From Bacilli bacterium (GTDB lineage: Bacteria > Bacillota_I > Bacilli_A > RFN20 > CAG-449): 13,939 nt of DNA. Location of the stretch: positions 1 through 13,939 of the forward strand of contig CAAEFC010000027.1 in assembly GCA_900755065.1 (NCBI GenBank), in the 5' to 3' direction. Shown here piece after piece: positions 1 to 6,015 of this stretch (the first letter of the stretch is position 1; each line of letters starts with the position of its first letter). The position numbers were made by a program, and so were the translations under genes. The notes below the pieces were generated by a model, which saw only the letters and a program-made list of their open reading frames with translations, was not told the DNA's origin and ran no database searches.

Positions 1-62
1 ATCGAAGCTATCCGCCGATGTGCCGCCGACAACCGTGATGGTGTATCCGTACAGCACGCAGA
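1..62. other. Window edge beyond jetA: no recognisable jetB start
   Basis: Sixty-two bases lie beyond the jetA stop codon. In a complete Wadjet operon jetB would be expected to start here on the minus strand, close to or overlapping jetA. Two minus-strand frames stay open to the edge. One starts with GTG at about 57 and reads VLYGYTITVVGGTSADSFD, which looks more like a beta-rich repeat than a JetB start, and it has no convincing ribosome binding site. On the plus strand, one frame ends with a TAG at 64-66 and another continues to about 92, so a convergent gene tail is equally possible. The stretch is too short to decide, and no gene is called. Confidence 0.4.
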
Positions 63-1073
63 CTAGTTCCGCGCGTCTTCGTCGCCGTTGATCACCTTCG
101 CCAAAGCCAGGAAGATCGTTTCCAGTTTTCCCTTGATCGACTTGTCGGAGTTGTTGAGATAGATCACCTTTTCCGTCGTCGCGGTCGTGTATTCCGACTG
201 CGCCTTGTCGATGTCCTCCATATCGGAAGTCAGATGCGCGTAGGTGTCGGCGATGTAATTGACCTTTTTGAGAATGTCGTTCGCGGCCTCTTCCCGCGAG
301 CGCAACTGGTGATTGTAGATCAACGCCTGGTCGATGAGTTTTTCTCTCACCGCGTCGGTGTTGACCCACCGTTTCAGGATAAAATTGATCGGTCCGTTGT
401 ACAGAATGATCGAATCGTTGGTTTTCAGAGGGTGATAAATCGGATCGACGACGTCTTCACGGGCGATGTCGAAATGCTGAGTCAGGACTTCGTTCGGCGT
501 GAAAATCGTCGACAGTTGCTTGTGGAAGACGCGGATCGAATGGTTCAGTTTGGAGACTTCGAGTTCCAGCGACTTGGTATTGTTGACCGCGTTGACCAGA
601 CTCCGGTACATGAATTCGTCCTGCGTTTCGTCTTCGTATTGCAGATCGGCGAAGGTCGAATGGACGTAGGAAACGTACTTGGACTGGTTGTCCGAAATGA
701 ATTCGTAAAGAATCCGGAGCATCGAAATCGAATAACTCGGAAGCAGAATGTACTCGCAACCGCTTTTCAGATCGGTGTCGATCAGAATCCAGCCGGTATC
801 GACCAGACGGCGGAGAATCAGGTTGGCCTTCGCGCCTAACGTCGGTTCGGTGAGCAAGGTCGTGTCGTCGAAATCTTCCGCTTCGATCTCAAAGAGATTG
901 ATCTCGTTTTCGCCGCGGCTCTTCAATAAGTTCAGATAATCGCTCTTCCGGATCCGATTCCGGTAAATGGTCAGACAATCGTACAGCGTCACCAGCGCGA
1001 TGCCGTAAATGTTTTTATTTTTGCTCGACAAGATACTGAAAAAATTGTCAGGGATTTTCGCGAATAAGTTCAA
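63..1073 (-). CDS. jetA: JetA-like subunit of a Wadjet anti-plasmid SMC system, apparently short at the C-terminus
   Basis: The product resembles the JetA (former DUF5716) kleisin-like proteins of Wadjet defence systems. These bind an SMC-type ATPase (JetC) with JetB and direct the JetD nuclease against circular plasmids. Features seen, in 336-residue numbering: an N-terminus MNLFAKIPDNFFSILSS of the family type; LRRLVDTGW around 87-95, as in the N-terminal winged-helix part; a helical middle; YHPLKTNDSI around 213; and EYTTAT followed by SDKSIKGKLE near 294-318. The protein then ends. Relatives I remember carry roughly 100-150 more residues, so it may be truncated. The start is the TTG at 1073-1071. 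It lies 6 nt after a strong GGTGGAGG, and the proposed promoter would start transcripts near 1138, which excludes the longer frame from 1139. Identification is from recalled family patterns. jetB, jetC and jetD are not in the window. Confidence 0.72.
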   Translation of the reverse strand: MNLFAKIPDNFFSILSSKNKNIYGIALVTLYDCLTIYRNRIRKSDYLNLLKSRGENEINLFEIEAEDFDDTTLLTEPTLGAKANLILRRLVDTGWILIDTDLKSGCEYILLPSYSISMLRILYEFISDNQSKYVSYVHSTFADLQYEDETQDEFMYRSLVNAVNNTKSLELEVSKLNHSIRVFHKQLSTIFTPNEVLTQHFDIAREDVVDPIYHPLKTNDSIILYNGPINFILKRWVNTDAVREKLIDQALIYNHQLRSREEAANDILKKVNYIADTYAHLTSDMEDIDKAQSEYTTATTEKVIYLNNSDKSIKGKLETIFLALAKVINGDEDARN

Positions 1074-1079
1074 AGTTTT

Positions 1080-1087
1080 CCTCCACC
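1080..1087 (-). promoter_or_regulatory. Shine-Dalgarno site fixing a TTG start for jetA
   Basis: The minus strand reads GGTGGAGG, then six bases (AAAACT), then TTG AAC TTA TTC. The site selects TTG as start codon and yields an N-terminus that matches JetA relatives. The 22 residues upstream in the open frame have no such site and are Ile/Arg/Lys-rich low-quality sequence. Confidence 0.75.
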
Positions 1088-1103
1088 GATTAAACCGGAA
1101 TCG

Positions 1104-1125
1104 TTTTATTATTAGAATAATAAAA
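1104..1125. repeat. Perfect AT-only inverted repeat in the jetA leader
   Basis: Two 10-base arms, TTTTATTATT (1104-1113) and AATAATAAAA (1116-1125), are exact reverse complements separated by AG. The palindrome lies between the proposed jetA transcription start (about 1138) and the ribosome binding site (1080-1087). It could be an operator read as DNA or a weak AU hairpin in the leader mRNA. It stands out against a roughly half-GC background. Confidence 0.7.
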
Positions 1126-1144
1126 TTCCCGCTAACCAAAGAAT

Positions 1145-1173
1145 ATTATAAAAAAAAGGGGGTGCCTTTGCAA
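1145..1173 (-). promoter_or_regulatory. Sigma-A type promoter for jetA
   Basis: On the minus strand, TTGCAA (1173-1168, 4 of 6 to consensus) is followed by a 17-base spacer and a perfect TATAAT (1150-1145). The predicted start is about 1138, giving a leader of about 65 nt to the TTG start codon. The -35 falls in the loop of the upstream operon's terminator hairpin and the -10 directly follows its T-run, so the two elements share bases. This is a pattern call only. Confidence 0.65.
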
Positions 1174-1184
1174 CAGCCCTTTTT
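1151..1184 (-). terminator. Rho-independent terminator of the apt-relA-rlu operon
   Basis: After the rlu stop codon the minus strand forms an 8-bp stem, AAAAAGGG against CCCTTTTT (1184-1177 with 1160-1153). It extends inward past a small C/CC internal loop by TG-CA pairs and G-T wobbles around GCAAA, and is followed by a run of about eight T. The plus strand also has a T-rich tract after its arm, so the hairpin could work both ways, but no plus-strand gene obviously needs it. Confidence 0.7.
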
Positions 1185-1205
1185 ATTTTTTCATCAAAAT
1201 CGCGT

Positions 1206-2132
1206 TCAGGTCCGCGGCAGCCGCTTCAAGTCGAAAAATTGCAGGAATTCTTTCGGACACGGCGAAACGAATTTAAAGTGTTTCCCCTCAACGAAAGGGT
1301 GGTCGAATTCCAGAATGTGGGCGTGGAGTCCCAGCCGGTTCAATGGATCGCTCGCGCTGGCGTACTTCTCGTCGCCGACTACCTGGTGCGAAAGGTCTTT
1401 CATATGCACCCGGATCTGGTTCTTCCTTCCGGTGGAAATGTTGACCCGAAGCAGGCTGTATGCGCCGTTTTCGGCGATCACCCGATACGACGTAACCGCT
1501 TTTTTTCCGTCTTTTCCCGCGTGCGAAGAGTACATTAACCGCGTCTTGGTCGACAGGAGATACGACGTGCGCGTTCCCTCCTTTTTCTCGAAGAGGCCTT
1601 CGCAGACCGCCAGATACTCCCGTTTCGAGACGATCTGATTCCACCGATCCTGCAAAGCGTTCTTCAATTCCTCGTTTTTGGCGAAGATCAGCACGCCGGA
1701 GGTTTCCTTGTCCAGACGGTGCACGACGAAAATCCGCTTACGGGCATCGCTCTGTCGGACGTAATCCATCGCCAGGCGATACGCCGTCTTCTCTTTTTCC
1801 CTGTCGTCGGAGACGGATAAAAGCCCGTGAGGCTTATCGATCGCCAGCAATTCCTCGTCTTCGTAGAGAATCCGGATCCGCTCCGCGAAGGCTTTTTTCT
1901 TTCCGCGCGATGGCGAAATCGAGACGACGTCGCCTTTGGAAAGAGGAAAGTCAAACTGGGAAACCGCCGCGCCGTTGATCAGCACCTGACGGCTCGCCAA
2001 AAGCCGCTTGACATTGTTCCGCGACAGAGCCGGATAATGCGTGAGCAAAAACGGAAGCAATTCCGAAGGAGAGGAACAGACAGTCTCCTTAAACCGCTTC
2101 GGATTCGGTTTCACGCGCGCGTTTTTCTTCAT
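1206..2132 (-). CDS. RluA/RluD-family 23S rRNA (or tRNA) pseudouridine synthase
   Basis: Converts a specific uridine in structured RNA, most likely 23S rRNA, to pseudouridine. The 308-residue product has an N-terminal S4 RNA-binding domain (about 22-75; SRNNVKRLLASRQVLING) and the RluA-type catalytic domain with HRLDKETSG at 138-146, whose Asp141 would be the catalytic residue. ISTGRKNQIRVH further on is the conserved late motif of the family. The start is the ATG at 2132-2130, which shares one base with the relA stop (TGATG), after GGAAAGGGTG. The open frame continues upstream, but only as a shadow of relA. It is the last gene of apt-relA-rlu and is followed by a terminator. The exact target uridine (RluD, RluB-like or YlyB type) cannot be read from the sequence. 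Confidence 0.88.
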   Translation of the reverse strand: MKKNARVKPNPKRFKETVCSSPSELLPFLLTHYPALSRNNVKRLLASRQVLINGAAVSQFDFPLSKGDVVSISPSRGKKKAFAERIRILYEDEELLAIDKPHGLLSVSDDREKEKTAYRLAMDYVRQSDARKRIFVVHRLDKETSGVLIFAKNEELKNALQDRWNQIVSKREYLAVCEGLFEKKEGTRTSYLLSTKTRLMYSSHAGKDGKKAVTSYRVIAENGAYSLLRVNISTGRKNQIRVHMKDLSHQVVGDEKYASASDPLNRLGLHAHILEFDHPFVEGKHFKFVSPCPKEFLQFFDLKRLPRT

Positions 2133-4321
2133 CAATGCGTCACCCTTTCCACCGAATAGACGTTCGGCACGTTGATAATGGCGTTCCGGATCTCGTTGAG
2201 ATGATCGGTATCGGCGACGTTGATCGTCAACTGAATCGAAATCGTCGCCGTTTCCGGATGCTTTTTCGAGAGGATCTTCGAGCAGTTGACCTTGTTCTGC
2301 GCCAGAAGGTTCAGCACGTCGACGACGATGCTTTCGCGATCCGTCGAACGGATGATGATCTCGACCGGACAACTCGACGCCCGGTAGTTCGGATTCCACG
2401 TGACTTCGATTAAGCGCGCGCGTTCCCTCTGGATGTTCGGGCAGTCTTTCCGGTGCACCTTGATTCCCTTTCCCTGCGTGATGTAGCCGATGATCGCGTC
2501 GCCGGGAATCGGCGAACAGCAGTTTCCGAGCGTGCAGAGGACATTGTTTTCCCCTTTGACCAGAACAGCCTGATTGGACAGAGCCGACCGCTTGGAATTG
2601 ACGCTTTTCTTGATCACGTTTTCGACATAGGTTTCCTTCCGGATATTCAAAAACGCGGTGATCGCAGAAGGGGCGAGGTTTTTCGTCGAAACGGCGATGA
2701 ACAACTCATCCGTCGAAGCCACCTGAAAGTGTTCCAGCACCTCGTCGGTGAGATAACTCATCATCTTCTGCTCGTTGATTCCGAATTCGCGGAACTGTTC
2801 GCTTAACGAATCCTTTCCTTTCTGGATATTGGTCGCGCGGAGAAAATCCGCGTTCTTGCGCATCAGAAATTTCCGGATATGCGACCGCGCCTGATTCGTC
2901 TTGACGATCTTCAACCAGCCTTCGTTCGGACCTTTCGACTGGCTGTTCGTCCGGATTTCGACGACGTCCCCGGTTTTCAATTCGGTATTGAGGGCGACCA
3001 GAACGTTGTTGACTAACGCGCCGACGGCCTGATCGCCGACTTTGGAATGCACCTTGTATGCGAAGTCTAACGGCGTCGCGCCGCTTGGAAGATCGATGAC
3101 CTTTCCGTGCGGCGTGAAGCAATAGATGTTGCTTCCGAAAATCTCTTTCTGCAAGGTGTTCATGTATTCCCGAGCCGGTTCGTCTTCGTTGGAAATCGAA
3201 ACGAAATCGGAGAACCAGTGCAGTTTTTCCATGATCTCTTTCTGCTCTTCTTTCGGATCGTACGTCTTGCTTTCCTTGTACCGCCAGTGGGCGGCGACGC
3301 CGCCTTCGGCGATTTCGTCCATTTCGTAAGTCCGGATCTGCACTTCCAGAATCGTCGAATCCCGATCGATGATCGTGGTGTGCAACGATTGGTACATATT
3401 CGGTTTCGGCACGGCGATGTAATCCTTGAAACGTCCCGGCAGCGGCTTGTATTCGCTGTGAATCATCCCGAGAATCTCGTAGCAGTTCAATTCCGTCTTC
3501 GTGATGATGCGCAAGGCGATGATGTCGTAAATCTGATCGAGCGTCTTCTCCTTGCTGACCAGTTTTTTGTAAATGGACGAAGGGTGCTTGACCCGGGAAG
3601 AGATTTCAAAAGGAATCTTGGTCGGGATCAGCATATCGGCGATCTTCTTCTGCAAGTGGCGGATTTCCTCCTCGCGGTGCTTCATGTTGCTGTCCAGATA
3701 GGCGATGATCTCCCGGTATTCTTCCGGGTGCAGGTACATGATGCAGAGATCTTCGAGTTCGCCCTTGATCGAACTCAGACCGAGACGGTCGGCGATCGGC
3801 ACGTAGACGTCCAGCGTCTCTTTGGAAATCGAAATCTTCTTTTCCGGCGTCTGAAATTCCAACGTCCGCATATTGTGCAGCCGATCGGCCAGTTTGATGA
3901 TGATGACGCGGACGTCTTTGGCCATTCCCAGAAAAATCTTCCGATGACCTTCGGCGACGAAGTCCTTGTCGTGTCTCCGGTTGTGGGAAAGCGCCTTGAT
4001 TTTGGTCAGGCAAAAAACGATTTCGGCGATGTCGGGGCCGAATTTTTCGCTGATTTCTTCTTTGGTGACGTCACAGTCCTCGATGGTGTCGTGCAGGAAT
4101 CCGGCGGAAATCGTCGACGGACCGGCTTGCAGAGTCGCAAGAATATAGGCGACCTCGATCAGATGCGTGATGTAGGAATCGCCCGACTTGCGGAACTGAC
4201 CGCGGTGTTTCTCTTCGGCGAAGCGGTACGCGCTTTCAATCAGATGAACATCATCAGGCTTGTGAATGTAATTCGAGAATTTATCTTCGACGTCCTGATA
4301 CGTGTGGTTCACCGTCTGCAT
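2132..4321 (-). CDS. relA: Bifunctional (p)ppGpp synthetase/hydrolase, RelA/SpoT homologue
   Basis: Makes and degrades the stringent-response alarmone (p)ppGpp. Domains in order over 729 residues: an HD hydrolase with His53, His77-Asp78, Glu81-Asp82 and Asp146 all present, so hydrolysis should be active; a synthetase domain (about 240-350) with Asp266 in YDIIALRI, KPNMYQSLHT and Glu326 in LEVQIRT, so synthesis should be active; a TGS domain (about 398-458); a conserved Cys region (CTLGNCCSPIPGD, later HRKDCP); and a C-terminal ACT domain (about 650-729). This is the usual single long Rel of Bacillota. The ATG follows the apt TAA directly (TAAATG), with AAAGGACG inside the end of apt as ribosome binding site. 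apt-relA is a conserved Bacilli pair. The gene also overlaps the next one by one base, which suggests coupled translation. Confidence 0.96.
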   Translation of the reverse strand: MQTVNHTYQDVEDKFSNYIHKPDDVHLIESAYRFAEEKHRGQFRKSGDSYITHLIEVAYILATLQAGPSTISAGFLHDTIEDCDVTKEEISEKFGPDIAEIVFCLTKIKALSHNRRHDKDFVAEGHRKIFLGMAKDVRVIIIKLADRLHNMRTLEFQTPEKKISISKETLDVYVPIADRLGLSSIKGELEDLCIMYLHPEEYREIIAYLDSNMKHREEEIRHLQKKIADMLIPTKIPFEISSRVKHPSSIYKKLVSKEKTLDQIYDIIALRIITKTELNCYEILGMIHSEYKPLPGRFKDYIAVPKPNMYQSLHTTIIDRDSTILEVQIRTYEMDEIAEGGVAAHWRYKESKTYDPKEEQKEIMEKLHWFSDFVSISNEDEPAREYMNTLQKEIFGSNIYCFTPHGKVIDLPSGATPLDFAYKVHSKVGDQAVGALVNNVLVALNTELKTGDVVEIRTNSQSKGPNEGWLKIVKTNQARSHIRKFLMRKNADFLRATNIQKGKDSLSEQFREFGINEQKMMSYLTDEVLEHFQVASTDELFIAVSTKNLAPSAITAFLNIRKETYVENVIKKSVNSKRSALSNQAVLVKGENNVLCTLGNCCSPIPGDAIIGYITQGKGIKVHRKDCPNIQRERARLIEVTWNPNYRASSCPVEIIIRSTDRESIVVDVLNLLAQNKVNCSKILSKKHPETATISIQLTINVADTDHLNEIRNAIINVPNVYSVERVTH

Positions 4322-4852
4322 TTATTCTTCGTCCTTTACGTCCTTGTAGATCAGGCAGTGCAGATTGTACTTTTTTAACCGCTCCACGCCCGGCAAGGCG
4401 GTCAGCCCGATCAGAGCGATCATTCCCGCGACTTCTCCGCCGAGTTGTTCGATCAGTTTGGCCGCGGCGTTCAGCGTACCTCCGACGGCGACGATATCGT
4501 CGATGACGACGACTTTCTGTCCCTTCTTGATGGCGTCTTTCCGCATGTAAAGCACGTCGGTTCCGTATTCCAGATCATAGGTGTACGAGATCGTTTCGCC
4601 CGGAAGTTTGCCCTTTTTTCTGACGGGAACGAATCCCTTTTTGATCGCGTAGGCCACCGGGCAGGCGAACATGAACCCGCGCGATTCCGGGCCGACGATC
4701 ACGTCCGCGCCCATTTCTTCGGCCATTTCAGCCATTTTCGCGATCGCCTCTTCGTAAGCCTCCCCGTTTGCCAGAAGGGGCGTGATATCCTGAAATTGCA
4801 CGCCTTTTTTCGGCCAATCCGGCACGGTCGCGATCGTATCTTCGATTTTCAT
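4322..4852 (-). CDS. apt: Adenine phosphoribosyltransferase
   Basis: Salvages adenine to AMP with PRPP in the cytoplasm. The 176-residue length is typical. PDWPKKGVQFQDITPLL at the N-terminus, PESRGF (about 55-60) and VVVIDDIVAVGGT (about 114-126) are Apt signatures. The start chosen is the ATG at 4852-4850, seven bases after GAGGTG. The frame extends ten residues further up but without a site. Oddity: the PRPP loop normally reads DDLLATGGT, and here the Thr is Val (AVGGT). The usual IEL and GR that follow in the family read IGL and GV, so binding could be altered. First gene of apt-relA-rlu. Apt is still the best call given fold signatures and context. Confidence 0.9.
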   Translation of the reverse strand: MKIEDTIATVPDWPKKGVQFQDITPLLANGEAYEEAIAKMAEMAEEMGADVIVGPESRGFMFACPVAYAIKKGFVPVRKKGKLPGETISYTYDLEYGTDVLYMRKDAIKKGQKVVVIDDIVAVGGTLNAAAKLIEQLGGEVAGMIALIGLTALPGVERLKKYNLHCLIYKDVKDEE

Positions 4853-4974
4853 CTCTCTGCACCTCGATTCAATATTCATCATAAAACATTTGTTCTGTAA
4901 CGGGAAGACAATTTTTTGAAATCCTGAAATCTCCTTTTCATCAAAAACGCATAAGAATAAGTGGGTGATCTTTT
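4853..4974. promoter_or_regulatory. Divergent intergenic region between apt and the YqfQ-like gene
   Basis: The 122 bases must hold promoters in both directions. For apt a TATGAT (minus strand, 4883-4878) is a plausible -10, but no good -35 sits 16-18 bases above it. For the plus-strand gene a TTGAAA at 4916-4921 could be a -35, but no matching -10 follows. A GAAATC direct repeat (4918-4923 and 4926-4931) is visible. Promoter positions stay uncertain. Confidence 0.3.
4959..4970 (+). promoter_or_regulatory. Extended Shine-Dalgarno site of the YqfQ-like gene
   Basis: AAGTGGGTGATC matches the full 16S anti-SD complement AAGGAGGTGATC at 10 of 12 positions. It ends four bases before the ATG at 4975. 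Such a long match makes the short plus-strand gene credible in spite of its overlap with trmK. Confidence 0.7.
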
Positions 4975-5340
4975 ATGCCGAACATGTTCTATTATTCCCA
5001 GAATCCGTATTACCGGAACATTCCCAACAGTTTCTATTCCTTTTACCCCCGGATGGCGCGGAACGTCAGAGGGTCGTTCAATTTCAATTCCATGTTGCAG
5101 TCCGCGCAGAAAGGGATCAACACGATCAATCAGATCATACCGCTTTACAAGCAGATCAAACCGATCTACCAGCAAGCGAAATCCTCTTTCGACGGACTGA
5201 AAAAATACATCGTTCCCCGCGCGAGAAGAACCGCTTCGACGAGCCGGATGCAAGATAACCGCGTGTACGAAGAGCGAAGGACGAACAGCGCCTCCTCGTT
5301 CAATTACAATCAGGCCGGTCCTTCAGATCCGTTCTTCTGA
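4975..5340 (+). CDS. Small Tyr/Asn/Ser-rich protein, probably YqfQ/VrrA-like
   Basis: A 121-residue protein of unknown function. The N-terminus is rich in Tyr, Asn and Pro. A predicted helix at about 39-79 (MLQSAQKGINTINQIIPLYK and onward) has the QK..NT.NQ..P....I.P...Q pattern of the Bacilli YqfQ/VrrA proteins. The tail is basic and then polar, ending DPFF. There is no signal peptide or membrane helix. In Bacillus, yqfQ lies a few genes downstream of sigA-trmK, so its position next to trmK supports the call. Here it is on the opposite strand and its last 18 bases overlap the end of trmK tail to tail. The start is fixed by the near-perfect extended ribosome binding site. Family assignment is moderate; that it is a gene is fairly sure. 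The opposite-strand frame over 4879-5253 is a shadow. Confidence 0.65.
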   Translation: MPNMFYYSQNPYYRNIPNSFYSFYPRMARNVRGSFNFNSMLQSAQKGINTINQIIPLYKQIKPIYQQAKSSFDGLKKYIVPRARRTASTSRMQDNRVYEERRTNSASSFNYNQAGPSDPFF

Positions 5341-6015
5341 GCAATCGTCGAGCATCGCCCGATCGCGCCGGATTTCTTCTTCGATTTCCTTTCTCCGCGC
5401 CGGAGAAAGGTTTTCGTTTTCCAATAAGCGCCGGTTAGCGCCGATTTTTTCGCGATAGAGGCGAAGAAACGTGTCTTCCCTTCTGATAAGATTGACCGGT
5501 CCGTAACGGTATTGCCTGTCATCGTAGGTTTCGCTTCCCTTTCCGAACAGAAGTATCGGATAGAAATGGCCGTCGAAAACGACGGATTCGTCGACGATGC
5601 GGTATCCGAGCGCGGTGATTCTCCTTCGGACTTCTTCTTCCTTGCTCTGCGGAGAAAGGAGAAAAAAATCGATGAAAGAAAGTTTTTCCGAAGACGTTTC
5701 GACGATGGAAATCATCAGATCGCCGCCCATGCCGGCGAGAATGACGAACGGATAGTCCGGCGGAAGTTCTTTCAGACCGTCGGAAAGAGAGACTTCGGCT
5801 TTTCCCTCTGCAATCGCCGTTTTCAGGTTCGTTTTCAAGCGCCTGTACGGACCGATCTTATTGTCGGAAGCAAAACAGCGCGACGCCCTTCCCGTATCCA
5901 GAAGATACTGCGCCAGAAGGCCGTGATCGGCTCCGATGTCGGCGCAGGCAGTTCCCTCCGGAACGAAGGAGGCGATCGCTTTCAGGCGGACCGAAAGGCG
6001 GAGTTTATTCTCCAC
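5323..6015 (-). CDS. trmK: tRNA (adenine(22)-N1)-methyltransferase
   Basis: Methylates N1 of A22 in the D-loop of certain tRNAs with S-adenosylmethionine. The 230-residue product starts LRLSVRLKAIASFVPEG, followed by the SAM-binding ADIGADHG (25-32) and AGMGG (94-98), and carries the long charged helical C-terminus (about 180-230) typical of TrmK. The usual LQPN of the family reads LSPQ here. The start is GTG at 6015-6013, five bases after GGGGA and inside the last codons of sigA, an 11-base overlap that suggests coupled translation. trmK directly after sigA agrees with the Bacillus neighbourhood. It is the last gene of the glyS-dnaG-sigA-trmK unit, and its end overlaps the convergent YqfQ-like gene by 18 bases with no room for a separate terminator. 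Confidence 0.9.
   Translation of the reverse strand: MENKLRLSVRLKAIASFVPEGTACADIGADHGLLAQYLLDTGRASRCFASDNKIGPYRRLKTNLKTAIAEGKAEVSLSDGLKELPPDYPFVILAGMGGDLMISIVETSSEKLSFIDFFLLSPQSKEEEVRRRITALGYRIVDESVVFDGHFYPILLFGKGSETYDDRQYRYGPVNLIRREDTFLRLYREKIGANRRLLENENLSPARRKEIEEEIRRDRAMLDDCSEERI

Noticed and set aside
63..1073. Frameshift splitting a longer jetA
   Set aside because: No frame in the 62 bases past the stop gives a plausible JetA continuation. The data here cannot show a frameshift, so it is listed only as a check in the truncation finding.
3107..4378. Plus-strand open frame (423 codons) opposite relA
   Set aside because: Shadow of the relA reading frame with low-complexity Phe/Asp/Val composition and no recognisable domain.
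4918..4931. GAAATC direct repeat between apt and the YqfQ-like gene
   Set aside because: Two 6-base copies in AT-rich intergenic DNA are easily due to chance, and there is no symmetry suggesting an operator.
4950..4960. CATAAGAAT as a sporulation-sigma -10 for the YqfQ-like gene
   Set aside because: Only a partial match, with no convincing -35, and nothing in the window shows that the organism sporulates.
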